From positions 372,001 to 436,000 of the forward strand of contig CANMDE010000001.1 of NCBI GenBank assembly GCA_947496535.1: a stretch of DNA of 64,000 bases. The letters are read 5' to 3'. Shown here piece by piece: positions 45,266-54,867 of this stretch. The DNA comes from an uncultured Paracoccaceae bacterium. GTDB lineage: Bacteria; Pseudomonadota; Alphaproteobacteria; Rhodobacterales; Rhodobacteraceae. Each line of letters opens with the position of its first letter. The first letter of the stretch is position 1. The notes under the pieces were generated by a model. It did no database searches, was not told the origin of the DNA, and saw only the letters and a program-made list of their open reading frames with translations. Made by a program: the position numbers and the translations under genes.

Positions 45266-45871
45266 ATGCAAAAATTCACAAAACTGAGCGGCATTGCCGC
45301 CCCACTGCCACTAGTCAATATCGATACCGATATGATCATCCCGAAGCAGTTTCTGAAAACCATCAAACGTTCTGGTCTGGGCGTAAACCTGTTTGATGAG
45401 ATGCGTTATGATGATGACGGCAAGGAAATCCCTGATTTCGTGCTGAACAAGCCGCAATATCGCGAGGCGCAGATTCTTGTGGCCGGTGACAATTTCGGCT
45501 GTGGCTCATCCCGTGAACATGCGCCGTGGGCCATTGCCGATTTCGGGATCACCTGTGTCATCGCGCCCAGCTACGCAGACATCTTCTACAACAACTGCTT
45601 CAAGAACGGCATTCTGCCGATTGCCTTGCCGCAAGAACAGGTGGATGTGCTGATGAAGGACGCTGAAAAGGGTGCGAACGCCCGGATTGAAGTGGATCTG
45701 GAGGCGCAAACGATCACGTCGTCTGATGGCGAAGTCTTCACCTTTGAGGTCGATGCGTTCAAGAAGCACTGCCTGCTCAACGGTCTTGATGATATTGGCC
45801 TGACGATGGAAAAAGCGTCGGCGATTGACAGCTTTGAAGCGCAGGTCGCTACGGCGCGACCCTGGGCCTGA
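45266..45871 (+). CDS. leuD: 3-isopropylmalate dehydratase small subunit
   Basis: LeuD completes the isomerase with LeuC. The 201-residue product has [32 protein letters not shown], the conserved [26 protein letters not shown] and [13 protein letters not shown] in pieces. AAAGGATAAG precedes the ATG. It is followed by a strong hairpin and a 0.36-kb gap. Confidence 0.97.
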   Translation: MQKFTKLSGIAAPLPLVNIDTDMIIPKQFLKTIKRSGLGVNLFDEMRYDDDGKEIPDFVLNKPQYREAQILVAGDNFGCGSSREHAPWAIADFGITCVIAPSYADIFYNNCFKNGILPIALPQEQVDVLMKDAEKGANARIEVDLEAQTITSSDGEVFTFEVDAFKKHCLLNGLDDIGLTMEKASAIDSFEAQVATARPWA

Positions 45872-46228
45872 GATTGCTTTACATCGCGCGGGGGCTACCT
45901 CGCGCGATTCGACCTTCTTGAGAGAAGGTGCAGACAGGATAATTAAATCTCAGGTTGATTAATCTGGCTGTTGTTGTTTGCGACCCCTCATCCGCACCAC
46001 CCAATTTCTGAGCGTTGTTCGGGGGTTAGCGTCAAACGAATGGTTGCAATAGCGCACCAGTTCTGACGCAAAAGTCATAGTAGAATCGTCTGGAAACGCC
46101 CTATGCTTGTTGGATGAGCTTAAAGTCGGCAATCTTATAAACCTAAGAGGTGGGCGGTCGTTACCGACTGTTCGCCACGTTATTGACCGGCGCGATATAC
46201 TGTCGGTTGCGAGAGGATAAGGGGCGCA
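45872..46228. other. Gene-free stretch with hairpin
   Basis: This stretch starts with an 11-bp hairpin (arms 45883-45893 and 45898-45908, ATCGCGCGGGG / CCTCGCGCGAT with one G-T pair, loop GCTA), probably the end of the leuD transcript although no T run follows. The remaining 320 bp hold nothing recognisable. Confidence 0.5.
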
Positions 46229-47068
46229 GTGTTCATTCGTCTACCTGCAGCATTGCTACGAGCGTTTTTCGTTGTAGTACTGATTGCGATGCCGTCATTG
46301 CTGCTGGCTGACGGTGCGGGGGATCAGGTACAGGTCGTTGCCCTTATAGCAATATTTGCCGCACTCTTTACGATTGTCGAATACACGTCCAAAAGCCCCA
46401 GCTTGGTAGAGTTTCGTGACGCTCCGCCGTTCAACCGGCTGAGGTTCAGCGCGTTGTTCGTTACCGTTCTGGTGCTGACGATCATTTTTCGCGGGTATGA
46501 AACTCCATCAGCCATGTCCAGCATGTTCCAGCAAGCTGGTCGTCAAATAGGCGAGGCGGTGGATTTCCCATATTCACCGGTGCGTTTGGTTGTGGTGATG
46601 ATGCCGCGCAACACTGACCCTGAACTGCTGACCGCCCTGCGGGATGCGGCGGGGTTGAGCTATCTTGTGTCATGGGCTTCGATCATTTGGCTGATCATCC
46701 TGCTTCGCCTGCAACGCTGGCCCCGCCGGGGTGGTGCGTTCAATGTTTGGGTTAACCTGCCCACTTTCGACCCCACGGTGGGTGGCGATGTTGTCAAACG
46801 CCTCAATCGTGATGGTCGGGTTAACATTATGTTAGGGTTTTTGCTGCCTTTCATCATTCCAGCAGTGGTGAAGCTGACCGCGATGCTGGGCACGACGGTT
46901 TCGCTTGATGATCCACAGACCTTGATATGGGCGGTGGCGGCATGGGCGTTTTTGCCAGCAAGTATTCTGATGCGGGGGGTGGCGCTGACCCGCGTGGCCG
47001 CGATGATTTACCTTCAACGCAAGCGTGCTTACGAAAAGGCCGAGCAGGATGGATCGCAGTATATCTAA
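46229..47068 (+). CDS. Hypothetical membrane protein
   Basis: The 279-residue product has about six hydrophobic segments (for example LRAFFVVVLIAMPSLLLA, VVALIAIFAALFTIVEY, LFVTVLVLTIIFRGY, LVSWASIIWLIILLRL, and two near the end) with a soluble stretch containing VWVNLPTFDPTVGGDVVKRL. The family was not recognised. GTG is the start, with AGGATAAGGGGCG before it. Its stop lies within the start region of the next, exported phosphatase-like gene, suggesting a shared operon. Confidence 0.7.
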   Translation: MFIRLPAALLRAFFVVVLIAMPSLLLADGAGDQVQVVALIAIFAALFTIVEYTSKSPSLVEFRDAPPFNRLRFSALFVTVLVLTIIFRGYETPSAMSSMFQQAGRQIGEAVDFPYSPVRLVVVMMPRNTDPELLTALRDAAGLSYLVSWASIIWLIILLRLQRWPRRGGAFNVWVNLPTFDPTVGGDVVKRLNRDGRVNIMLGFLLPFIIPAVVKLTAMLGTTVSLDDPQTLIWAVAAWAFLPASILMRGVALTRVAAMIYLQRKRAYEKAEQDGSQYI

Positions 47069-48078
47069 TCCTTTGCGTCTGGCCCTTATGCGCCGTAGCC
47101 GATCCTATCCGTATCGCCACTTTTGCTGCCCCGCTCAGCCGGAATGGTCCGGGCTTGCTTTTGCGGGATATTCTGCGGGGCGAAGATGCCCAGATTGCCG
47201 CGACTGTTGCCGTTGTCGGAAGGGTAAATCCTGACGTTCTGGTTCTGACTGATTTTGACTATGACCTTGATGGTGCGGCCCTTGCTGCATTTGCCGCGCA
47301 GTTTGATCCGCCTTACCCCCATTGGTTCGCCGCCTTGCCCAACACGGGTATGGCCACCGGTCTTGACCTTGATCGCAATGGCCGTGTGGGAGAGCCGCGC
47401 GACGCCCAAGGGTATGGCCGCTTTGCAGGTGATGGCGGGATGGCGGTTTTGTCGCGGCACCCTATCGATGCTGACGCCGTGACCAATTTATCCGACATTT
47501 TATGGCGTGATCTTCCAGGAGCGGTTTTGCCAGTGGTTGATGGCGAACCCTTTCTGTCTGATGACGTGCTTGCGGTGCAGCGTTTTTCCACCAGCGGGCA
47601 TTGGATTGTGCCCGTTGTCCCGCAGGAGGGACCACCGTTATCGGTGATGGCTTTCGCTGCGACCCCACCGGTCTTTGATGGGCCTGAGGATCGCAATGGT
47701 CTGCGGAACCGCGATGAGTTGCGGTTGTGGGAAGTGGTGTTGGATGGTGGCTTTGGCCCAGTGGCGGAGTGGTTTGTCATCGCGGGGAATGCCAATCTCG
47801 ACCCCATGGACGGGCAGGGTGACAGTCAGGCGATGGCGGCGTTTCTGGCCGATCACAGGTTACAGGACCCATTGCCAGCGCATGATACCGCAGACTGGCC
47901 CGAAGAGGAGGGGCCAGGCAATTTGCGGGTGAGTTATGTGCTGCCGTCGGCCAACTGGCAGGTCGCGGGCGCAGGCGTGTTCTGGCCTGCGCCGGGTGAT
48001 TACGATGCTGCATTACTCGGCAGCGACGGCATGGCCGCTGGACCGCATCACCTTGTTTGGGTGGATATCAGCCGGTAG
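47053..48078 (+). CDS. Endonuclease/exonuclease/phosphatase family protein, start unclear
   Basis: The frame has a signal-peptide core IAVYLILCVWPLCAVADPIRIATF and an EEP-type body: VLVLTDFDYDLDG, GGMAVLSRHPIDADAV, PPVFDGPEDRNGLRNRDELRLWE, VIAGNANLDPMDGQGD, LQDPLPAHDTADWPEEEGPG. These match exported Rhodobacteraceae EEP proteins. There is no ATG, GTG or TTG in this frame between 46945 and the mature region, so either a rare start codon, a frameshift near 47049 or an error is present. The 3' end overlaps the convergent gene by 66 bp. Confidence 0.65.
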   Translation: MAVYLILCVWPLCAVADPIRIATFAAPLSRNGPGLLLRDILRGEDAQIAATVAVVGRVNPDVLVLTDFDYDLDGAALAAFAAQFDPPYPHWFAALPNTGMATGLDLDRNGRVGEPRDAQGYGRFAGDGGMAVLSRHPIDADAVTNLSDILWRDLPGAVLPVVDGEPFLSDDVLAVQRFSTSGHWIVPVVPQEGPPLSVMAFAATPPVFDGPEDRNGLRNRDELRLWEVVLDGGFGPVAEWFVIAGNANLDPMDGQGDSQAMAAFLADHRLQDPLPAHDTADWPEEEGPGNLRVSYVLPSANWQVAGAGVFWPAPGDYDAALLGSDGMAAGPHHLVWVDISR

Positions 48079-48921
48079 GCCTGCCCGCATGACGGTTGTC
48101 AAATCGGTTGGGTGGAAATCGGGCAGGATGCGGTTGAACTTATCCGCCCCGATTTGATGCGGCATCGTATAGAGATAACGCATTTCCCGCATCTCGCGCG
48201 CGAGTTCCCAAACGGGGCTGAGGGCACTCATGAGCCACCACGGGAAGGTGGTTACGCGTATCGCGCATTTGGTGAATGCTTCTATTTCATCACGCAATTG
48301 GGCGGCACTGAAAGCGTGTCCGGGGAACGGGATGTCTTCGAACGTGCTGAACTCTGAACGCTTTTCAGCCAGCATCAAAGCGGCCTGCGCCCAATCGGGC
48401 AGATAGGCGTAGGCCAGTATGCTGGTTGGGTCGCCCATCGCGGTGATCTGTCCCTTTCTTACGCCCCGCATCATAACAAGGCTCATCAGGTCGCTGTTGT
48501 GATGGGGATCGATGAAATTCCCGGCCCGCAGAATAATGGTCGGCACGCCTGCGGCTTCATAGGCCTGCTCCATCTCGACCCTGATTTTGCCTTTGTGGGT
48601 GTTGGGAGTTTGCGGCGTCGTTTCATCCAGCACGCCCGGCTGATTGCCGTAATTGTAGATGTTGCCGGGGATGATCATGGTGGCCCCACTCGCCTTGGCC
48701 GCGGCGATGACCTGCGATGTGATGGCGGGGATGTTGCGTGACCAATCATGATAGTTTGGTGGGTTCAGGCCATTGATGATGACGTCAGCGCCCATGGCGG
48801 CTTGCGTCATGTCGGTGCCACGGGTGTAGTGGCGCACGCTCCATCCGGCGTTCCAGAATGCGTCGGCTGCGTGGCTGCCGATCTTGCCGTTGCCACCGAG
48901 GATCAGAACTGTCTGTGTCAT
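48013..48921 (-). CDS. NAD(P)-dependent epimerase/dehydratase (extended SDR)
   Basis: The 302-residue product has the Rossmann motif VLILGGNGKIGSHAADAF at the N-terminus, GADVIINGLNPPNYHDW, GATMIIPGNIYNYGN with the active-site-type tyrosine, and TIILRAGNFIDPHHNSDL. It belongs to the extended short-chain dehydrogenases, with unknown substrate. AAAGGAGCG precedes the ATG. It is divergent from the LysR-type gene, which may control it, and overlaps the tail of the EEP gene. Confidence 0.87.
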   Translation of the reverse strand: MTQTVLILGGNGKIGSHAADAFWNAGWSVRHYTRGTDMTQAAMGADVIINGLNPPNYHDWSRNIPAITSQVIAAAKASGATMIIPGNIYNYGNQPGVLDETTPQTPNTHKGKIRVEMEQAYEAAGVPTIILRAGNFIDPHHNSDLMSLVMMRGVRKGQITAMGDPTSILAYAYLPDWAQAALMLAEKRSEFSTFEDIPFPGHAFSAAQLRDEIEAFTKCAIRVTTFPWWLMSALSPVWELAREMREMRYLYTMPHQIGADKFNRILPDFHPTDLTTVMRAGLPADIHPNKVMRSSGHAVAAE

Positions 48922-48959
48922 TGGATCGCTCCTTTGTTGGGTTGAAGCGACAATTATCT

Positions 48960-48979
48960 ATTCATTAGGCTAAATGAAT
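48960..48979. promoter_or_regulatory. Dyad in the SDR/LysR divergent region
   Basis: ATTCATTAGGCTAAATGAAT contains a 7-bp inverted repeat around a 6-bp centre. It lies 38 bp after the SDR start and 34 bp before the LysR start, where LysR-type regulators usually bind a T-N11-A dyad. Regulation is inferred. Confidence 0.55.
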
Positions 48980-49013
48980 TGCCGAAAATTGCAGATCATG
49001 TATTCATATCTGA

Positions 49014-49910
49014 ATGGATAGGTCGCTTTCATCACTCGACTGGTCGTTGGTGCAGGCCTTTTTGGCTGTCGCTGAAACAGGTAGTCTTTCGGGCGCGGCG
49101 CGGGCTTTGGGGGCCAGCCAGCCAACCCTTGGTCGCCAGATCAAGGCGATCGAGGCGCAGTTGGGTGCAGAGCTGTTTCACCGCCAGCCACGTGGGTTGG
49201 CCCTAACTTCTACCGGTGCTGATCTGGTTGATCCGGCGCGGGCGATGCGCGACGCCGTGCAACAGATTGCCCTGACCGCTGCAGGTCAGCAGGCGCGGCT
49301 GGAGGGGACCGTAAGAATTACCGCCAGCGTATCGACCTCTGGCGCGCATCTGCCGCAGATCATTGCCCAAATTCGCAAACTTGAACCGCAGATTGCGGTT
49401 GAGCTGGTCCCTAGCGATGACAGTCGTAACCTTCTATATCGTGAGGCTGATATTGCGGTACGCATGTATCGCCCGACCCAGCTTGATCTTGTCACCCGCC
49501 ACATTGGCGATCTGAAATTCGGTATGTTCGCAGCCAAGTCTTATCTGTCGGAAAGAGGGACGCCCTTCAAAGTAGAGGATCTTTTCCAGCACGATTTTGT
49601 TGGTCACGACGCGAGTTTGGAAATTATTGATGGCTTCAATGAAGCTGGTTTTCCGGTGGACCGCGACTTTTTCAAAACACGCTGCGACGACAATAGCGTC
49701 TATTGGGAGTTGGTACGCGCAGGTTGCGGGATTGGCTTTGCGCAGACCGTCATCGGCCGGCCTGATCCGCTGGTTGAGGAGATCAAGCTAGGGCTTCCTC
49801 TGCCGACCTTGCCAATCTGGTTAACCGCACATGAGGCCATGCGACACACACCACGTGTCAGGCGGGTGTGGGAATTACTGGCAGAGGGGTTAAGGCCGCT
49901 GGTGTCTTGA
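49014..49910 (+). CDS. LysR-family transcriptional regulator
   Basis: The 298-residue product has the LysR helix-turn-helix ([48 protein letters not shown] in pieces, residues 10-60) and a periplasmic-binding-type effector domain ([18 protein letters not shown], later [21 protein letters not shown]). The effector is unknown. It is divergent from the SDR gene, with a dyad in between, which suggests control of that gene and of itself. Confidence 0.93.
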   Translation: MDRSLSSLDWSLVQAFLAVAETGSLSGAARALGASQPTLGRQIKAIEAQLGAELFHRQPRGLALTSTGADLVDPARAMRDAVQQIALTAAGQQARLEGTVRITASVSTSGAHLPQIIAQIRKLEPQIAVELVPSDDSRNLLYREADIAVRMYRPTQLDLVTRHIGDLKFGMFAAKSYLSERGTPFKVEDLFQHDFVGHDASLEIIDGFNEAGFPVDRDFFKTRCDDNSVYWELVRAGCGIGFAQTVIGRPDPLVEEIKLGLPLPTLPIWLTAHEAMRHTPRVRRVWELLAEGLRPLVS

Positions 49911-49966
49911 ACATTCTCTCCCACCGGGCTAGGCCCCTGCCAACGTATCAAACAAGGAAAAACCCC

Positions 49967-51073
49967 ATGTCCAACCCCTCCCTTTTGATCCTTGCCGGTG
50001 ACGGTATCGGCCCCGAAGTCATGGATGAGGTGAAGCGGGTTATCAGCTGGTTTGGCGACAAGCGGGATTTGGCGTTTGACGTGTCCGAGGATCTGGTTGG
50101 TGGGGCTGCTTATGACGCCCACGGCGTGCCATTGCATGATGATACGATGGCCAAGGCGCAAGAAGTCGACGCGGTGCTGTTGGGCGCTGTTGGCGGGCCG
50201 AAATACGATGATCTGGACTTTTCGGTGAAGCCGGAACGCGGGTTGTTGCGCCTGCGCAAGGAAATGGACCTGTTTGCCAATTTGCGTCCAGCGCAGTGTT
50301 TTGATGCGTTGGCTGATTTCTCGTCGTTGAAAAAGGATATCGTCGCTGGTCTGGATATCATGATCGTGCGCGAACTGACCTCGGGCGTTTATTTCGGTGA
50401 GCCTCGCGGCATCCACATGGAAGACAACATGCGCGTCGGTGTGAACACTCAGCGTTATACAGAGGCCGAGATTGAACGCGCGGCCCGTGCTGCGTTTGAA
50501 TTGGCACGCAAGCGGTCGAACAAGCTGTGTTCGATGGAAAAGGCCAATGTCATGGAAAGTGGCATCCTGTGGCGCGATGTGGTCAATGAAGTGCATCAGG
50601 CCGATTATGCCGATGTTGAGCTGTCCCATATGTATGCCGACAACGGTGCCATGCAGTTGGTTCGTGCGCCCAAGCAATTTGACGTTATCCTGACTGATAA
50701 TCTGTTTGGTGACATTCTGTCCGATTGCGCAGCTATGTTGACGGGAAGCTTGGGCATGTTGCCCTCTGCCTCGCTTGGTCTGCCGATGGCGAATGGACGT
50801 CCCAAGGCGATGTATGAACCCGTTCATGGTTCTGCCCCCGACATTACCGGTCAGGGTAAGGCGAACCCGATTGCCTGCATTCTGAGCTTTGCAATGGCGC
50901 TGCGTTATTCCTTTGATCAAGGGGCAGAGGCCGATCGTCTTGAAGCGGCGATAGAGAAGGTGCTGGCAGATGGCGCACGCACCGGTGATCTGATGGGGCC
51001 GGAGGGTGGCACGCCGCTTTCGACCACGCAGATGGGCGATGTCATTCTGGAGGCGTTGGACGCGTCGCTTTGA
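49967..51073 (+). CDS. leuB: 3-isopropylmalate dehydrogenase
   Basis: LeuB oxidises 3-isopropylmalate in leucine synthesis. The 368-residue product has [47 protein letters not shown], and [34 protein letters not shown] in pieces. The ATG at 49967 has AAGGAA before it; the frame stays open upstream. The next gene starts with TTG overlapping the stop by 4 nt. Confidence 0.97.
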   Translation: MSNPSLLILAGDGIGPEVMDEVKRVISWFGDKRDLAFDVSEDLVGGAAYDAHGVPLHDDTMAKAQEVDAVLLGAVGGPKYDDLDFSVKPERGLLRLRKEMDLFANLRPAQCFDALADFSSLKKDIVAGLDIMIVRELTSGVYFGEPRGIHMEDNMRVGVNTQRYTEAEIERAARAAFELARKRSNKLCSMEKANVMESGILWRDVVNEVHQADYADVELSHMYADNGAMQLVRAPKQFDVILTDNLFGDILSDCAAMLTGSLGMLPSASLGLPMANGRPKAMYEPVHGSAPDITGQGKANPIACILSFAMALRYSFDQGAEADRLEAAIEKVLADGARTGDLMGPEGGTPLSTTQMGDVILEALDASL

Positions 51074-51549
51074 CCATCTCGGCTCGGCGATACGCGCCCG
51101 CAGATGCGGAAGCGTTTCTCGCGTTGAACCGGGCCTGTCTGAGGCATTACGACATTGCAGCCGCGACCTCTGACCAAGAGGCGCGGCTGATTGCTTTGTT
51201 GGACAGCGGCCGGCATTTGACTTGCGAGTTGGCTTTCGATGATGGCCATCCTGCGGGTTTTGCGATGTGGACGCTGACCTTTCCGGCGGAGGCGGGCATT
51301 GCGTTGTTCATGAAGGAACTTTTTGTCGATCCGACCACCCAAGGACGCGGGATTGGCAAGGCCTTGTTGGGTCGTTTGTGCCAAATTGCTAAAGCGGAAG
51401 GGTGCAAGCGGTTTGATTGGCAGACCGATGGCAACAACGCAAAAGCGCAGGCGTTCTATGGTGCCCTTGGTGTGCCGATGATCGACAAGATCAGCTATCG
51501 CGTCGCAGATATGGAGCTTGACAGTTTTGCCGAGAGGCTCATGACTTGA
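51070..51549 (+). CDS. GNAT-family N-acetyltransferase
   Basis: The 159-residue product starts with TTG overlapping the leuB stop (TTGA) and reads [20 protein letters not shown], then [31 protein letters not shown] (the acetyl-CoA loop, about 78-108) and [19 protein letters not shown]. The substrate is unknown. Tight coupling to leuB implies joint expression, but no link to leucine synthesis is known. Confidence 0.85.
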   Translation: MTISARRYAPADAEAFLALNRACLRHYDIAAATSDQEARLIALLDSGRHLTCELAFDDGHPAGFAMWTLTFPAEAGIALFMKELFVDPTTQGRGIGKALLGRLCQIAKAEGCKRFDWQTDGNNAKAQAFYGALGVPMIDKISYRVADMELDSFAERLMT

Positions 51550-51576
51550 CCCTTTGAAACGACGGGAGGACCCGCC

Positions 51577-52539
51577 ATGTCATCAAACGCAAAAGGTGCC
51601 ATTTTTGCTCTGATCGCGTTCGGCGTTTTTGCGACGCATGATGTGGTGGTGAAGATACTTGGCGGCATCTATTCCCCGTTCCAGATTGTGTTTTTCAGCG
51701 TGCTTCTCAGCTTTCCGCTTGCCACCGTCATGTTGATGCAGGACGCCAAACCTGGCACGCTTTTGCCAGTACATCCCTGGTGGATGGCATTGCGAACGGC
51801 GGCGGCCATGGTGACTGGTGTCTGCGCGTTTTACGCTTTCTCGGTTCTGCCTCTGGCGCAGACTTATGCGATCCTCTTTGCTTCGCCGCTACTAATCACC
51901 ATTTTGGCCATTCCGGTTCTGGGCGAAAAGGTCAAACTGCGGCGTTGGCTGGCGGTCCTTGTCGGGCTTGCCGGGGTCATGATCGTTCTGCGGCCCGGAT
52001 CGACGCCACTGACGCTGGGCCATTTCGCCGCCATGATGTCTGCCGTCGGCGGGGCTGTTGCCTCAATCGTGGTGCGCAAGATCGGGGCGGATGAACGGCC
52101 CGTGGTCATTCTGCTTTACCCGATGGTCGTGAACTTTGTTGTCATGGCTTGCGTGCTGCCATTCGTTTACGTGCCGATGCCGATTGAGCATCTGGGTATG
52201 CTGGGGATCATCGCCGCCTTTGCCTGGATCGCCAACCGCCTGTTGATCAAGGCCTACAATGACGGAGAAGCCGCGATTATCGCGCCGATGCAGTATAGTC
52301 AGATTATCTGGGCGTCCGTTTTTGGATTTTTATTTTTTAGTGAAACCATCGATCAGCCGACAATGATCGGGGCCGGGGTGATCATCGCCAGTGGCATGTA
52401 TATCGTACTACGCGAAAGCCGGGGTGGGTCTGACAATACACCGGTTCTGCGGACGCGGTCGCGGTCGGAAACGGCCACCACGCCGCGGGTCAGCCTGTTT
52501 ATGCGGATCGCTGGGAAGAAACCGCCCCGACAGCAATAG
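51577..52539 (+). CDS. DMT/EamA-family transporter
   Basis: The 320-residue inner-membrane protein has ten hydrophobic helices in two EamA halves, beginning KGAIFALIAFGVFATHDVVVKIL, with ITILAIPVLGEKVKLRRWLAVLVGLAGVMIVLRPG and, in the second half, QYSQIIWASVFGFLFFSETIDQPTMIGAGVIIASG in pieces. It probably exports a small metabolite. GGGAGG precedes the ATG. A terminator follows. Confidence 0.92.
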   Translation: MSSNAKGAIFALIAFGVFATHDVVVKILGGIYSPFQIVFFSVLLSFPLATVMLMQDAKPGTLLPVHPWWMALRTAAAMVTGVCAFYAFSVLPLAQTYAILFASPLLITILAIPVLGEKVKLRRWLAVLVGLAGVMIVLRPGSTPLTLGHFAAMMSAVGGAVASIVVRKIGADERPVVILLYPMVVNFVVMACVLPFVYVPMPIEHLGMLGIIAAFAWIANRLLIKAYNDGEAAIIAPMQYSQIIWASVFGFLFFSETIDQPTMIGAGVIIASGMYIVLRESRGGSDNTPVLRTRSRSETATTPRVSLFMRIAGKKPPRQQ

Positions 52540-52558
52540 AAGTTCAGTATCTGAACGA

Positions 52559-52592
52559 AAAAGCCGCCGGAAATACCATCCGGCGGCTTTTC
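52559..52592 (+). terminator. Terminator after the EamA gene
   Basis: AAGCCGCCGGA and TCCGGCGGCTT form a perfect 11-bp stem with an AATACCA loop, followed by TTCGATTTTC. A clear rho-independent signal. Confidence 0.88.
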
Positions 52593-52674
52593 GATTTTCT
52601 GCATCTCATTTGAGATGTCGGGCACGTTTAGAAACTCAGTTCGTCGTAGAGTGACCCGGTTGTGAAAGTCTCGC

Positions 52675-52803
52675 TTAGACCAGTGCGTCGAGTTGATTGA
52701 CCGGTTGACTGCCTTCTTCTTTCAACTGGAAGCTAAACAGCTGGATGGTACCATCTTCGCGGTCGCTGAAGCCAAAATCTTTGGTGCAATTATGTTGATG
52801 CAT
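52675..52803 (-). CDS. Possible small Cys/His protein (42 aa) or gene remnant
   Basis: On the minus strand a frame reads MHQHNCTKDFGFSDREDGTI and so on to QPVNQLDALV, stop at 52675. Upstream of the ATG it stays open for twelve more codons with TCQAC, giving a CxxC-H-x2-HNC pattern. The text looks coding, but there is no ribosome site and no family match. It may be the end of a decayed gene. The rest of 52593-52886 shows nothing else. Confidence 0.3.
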   Translation of the reverse strand: MHQHNCTKDFGFSDREDGTIQLFSFQLKEEGSQPVNQLDALV

Positions 52804-52886
52804 GCACGCTTGACATGTGTTTTTGGGTTGAGCTTGTGATTAATTCGGGTGACCATGAATTGTTGTATCAATGAACGAAGCTTTTG

Positions 52887-54509
52887 TCAGTCAGCCCTGG
52901 CCTCTGGTGGGGCGAAGCTGTGGGCATCTGCCCTGTGCCAGCGTTCGGTGAAGCCGTGATCGTCGCTGATTCCCTCCAACAAGAAGCCATTCGGTAGATA
53001 GCCGTAAACATCGGCGGCTTCTGTCATCTGACCGTCCCCTTTGCGGGCCATGAAATGATAGGGCAGAAAGTCGGATGGGTTTTGCAGCCCGGCCGCCCCG
53101 GCCATTTCACCCAGTGCCTTGAGGGTGTTGGCGTGGAACCGCGCCACCCGTTTGCTTTTGCTGTCCACGTCGAGTGCGCGCTGGCGCAGCGGGTCCTGTG
53201 TGGCCACGCCAACAGGGCAGTGGTTGGTGTGGCAGGCCTGTGCCTGGATGCAGCCCACCGCGAACATGAAGCCGCGCGCAGAGTTGCACCAGTCAGCACC
53301 CAAAGACAATGCCCTGGCGATGTCGAACGCGCTGACAAGTTTGCCTGCTGCGCCGACTTTGATCTTGTCGCGGATGCCAGCCCCGCGCAGTGTGTTGTGC
53401 ACGAAGGTCAGCCCTTCGACCATCGGCATACCGACATGGTTGGAAAACTCCAGCGGGGCAGCCCCGGTGCCGCCCTCGCTGCCATCAACCACGATGAAGT
53501 CCGGGATTATCCCGGTTTCCAGCATGGCCTTGACCAAACACATGAACTCGCGCCGGTGACCGATGCAAAGCTTGAACCCGACGGGTTTGCCTTTCGAAAG
53601 CTCTCGCAGCTGTCCCAGATATTCCATCAAACCTACGGGGCCGGAAAAAGCACTATGGGCGGCGGGGGAGACGCAGTCCTGCCCCATCGGAATGTCACGC
53701 GCCTCGGCGATTTCGGGTGTGATTTTCGACGCAGGTAGCATGCCGCCGTGGCCGGGCTTGGCCCCCTGGCTTAGCTTCACTTCGATCATCTTGACCTGAT
53801 CGGCGGCGGCCTGTTTCGCGAATTTGTCCGGGTTGAACGTGCCATCATCGTTTCGGCAGCCAAAATAGCCCGACCCGATTTCATAGATCAGGTCGCCCCC
53901 TGGTTCCCGATGATAGCGACTGATCCCACCTTCGCCGGTGTCATGGGCAAAACCGCCCTCTTTCGCGCCAGTATTCAGCGCAAGAATGGCGTTGGCCGAA
54001 AGAGAACCGAAGCTCATCGCCGAGATGTTATAGAGCGAGGCGTTGTAGGGCTGCTTGCAGTCTGGCCCACCGATGAGCACCCGAAAGTCGGTATCCGCAA
54101 AATGCGTGGGTTCGACCGAATGGGTCAGCCAGGAATAACCAGCCTCGTAGACCGTTTCCTGTGTGCCGAAAGGACGCTTGTCCTCTTGTCCCTTGGCCCG
54201 CTGATAAACCAGCGAGCGCTGTTCGCGGCTGAAGGGTTGTTCGTCCTGATCGCTTTCGATCAGGTACTGCCTGATTTCAGGGCGGATGCCTTCAAAGAGA
54301 AACCGCATATGGCCCAGAACAGGATAGTTGCGCAGAATGGCATGTTTGGGCTGAGTGACGTCACGGATACCAAGTGCCGTCAAAGCCCCGAAGAGGGCAG
54401 CGAGGATCAGTAGCCATGGAACCCAAATAGCGCCAACCAAGCAGACAAAAGTCAAAAGCGCCATGAGCGCAAAGGTCGTGTACCGCTCTAGCGAAGTCAG
54501 TTTTTCCAA
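52887..54509 (-). CDS. FMN-binding glutamate synthase-family protein
   Basis: The roughly 540-residue product has two N-terminal membrane helices (TTFALMALLTFVCLVGAIWVPWLLILAALFGAL in pieces) and a glutamate synthase FMN-binding domain: SFGSLSANAILALNTGAKEGGFAHDTGEGGISRYH, QGAKPGHGGMLPASKIT, FIVVDGSEGGTGAAPLEFSNHVGMP and CIQAQACHTNHCPVGVATQDP. It lacks the amidotransferase part, so its true reaction is uncertain. The start is taken as TTG 54509 because AGGGAGA lies before it; an ATG further upstream at 54557 is the alternative. Confidence 0.87.
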   Translation of the reverse strand: MEKLTSLERYTTFALMALLTFVCLVGAIWVPWLLILAALFGALTALGIRDVTQPKHAILRNYPVLGHMRFLFEGIRPEIRQYLIESDQDEQPFSREQRSLVYQRAKGQEDKRPFGTQETVYEAGYSWLTHSVEPTHFADTDFRVLIGGPDCKQPYNASLYNISAMSFGSLSANAILALNTGAKEGGFAHDTGEGGISRYHREPGGDLIYEIGSGYFGCRNDDGTFNPDKFAKQAAADQVKMIEVKLSQGAKPGHGGMLPASKITPEIAEARDIPMGQDCVSPAAHSAFSGPVGLMEYLGQLRELSKGKPVGFKLCIGHRREFMCLVKAMLETGIIPDFIVVDGSEGGTGAAPLEFSNHVGMPMVEGLTFVHNTLRGAGIRDKIKVGAAGKLVSAFDIARALSLGADWCNSARGFMFAVGCIQAQACHTNHCPVGVATQDPLRQRALDVDSKSKRVARFHANTLKALGEMAGAAGLQNPSDFLPYHFMARKGDGQMTEAADVYGYLPNGFLLEGISDDHGFTERWHRADAHSFAPPEARAD

Positions 54510-54867
54510 GACCAATTCTCCCTGCGTTTTGGACCACCCTAGGGTGCTGTTGCACAAGACAAAAGTGAATTGATCGCGATTTATGTTGTTGGTTTTGAAA
54601 AGGAGCAGTGCGGTTGTGTTGTGGAACGCCAGGTGACTTTGGTCTTTGCGTCATCGTGCCAAAGTGGATCAAAATGCCTTGCGCAAGCTACTGACTTCAA
54701 ACCAGATTTGATGGATCGGCTGAGAAAACTGACCTCAGCGGGTGCGAGTGATAAATGTATTGATCGCATAGGCCCTGCAAAAACGGGTGAGATATTATAG
54801 CGCGGTCGGCGAGAGATCGGGGCGCGCAGGTACAGGATGCGCGCGCCCCGGAGATGGTCAGCCAGGA
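54510..54867. other. Intergenic stretch with strong hairpin
   Basis: This stretch lies between two minus-strand genes. A perfect 10-bp GC hairpin (CGGGGCGCGC at 54818-54827, GCGCGCCCCG at 54841-54850) just behind the stop of the next gene probably ends its transcript. A TATAAT hexamer is found on the minus strand at 54794-54799, without a fitting -35. Nothing else was recognised. Confidence 0.5.

Noticed and set aside
45945..45970. Two TTAA motifs (ATTAAATCTC ... GATTAATC) resembling a CtrA site
   Set aside because: The spacing is 12 bases rather than 7.
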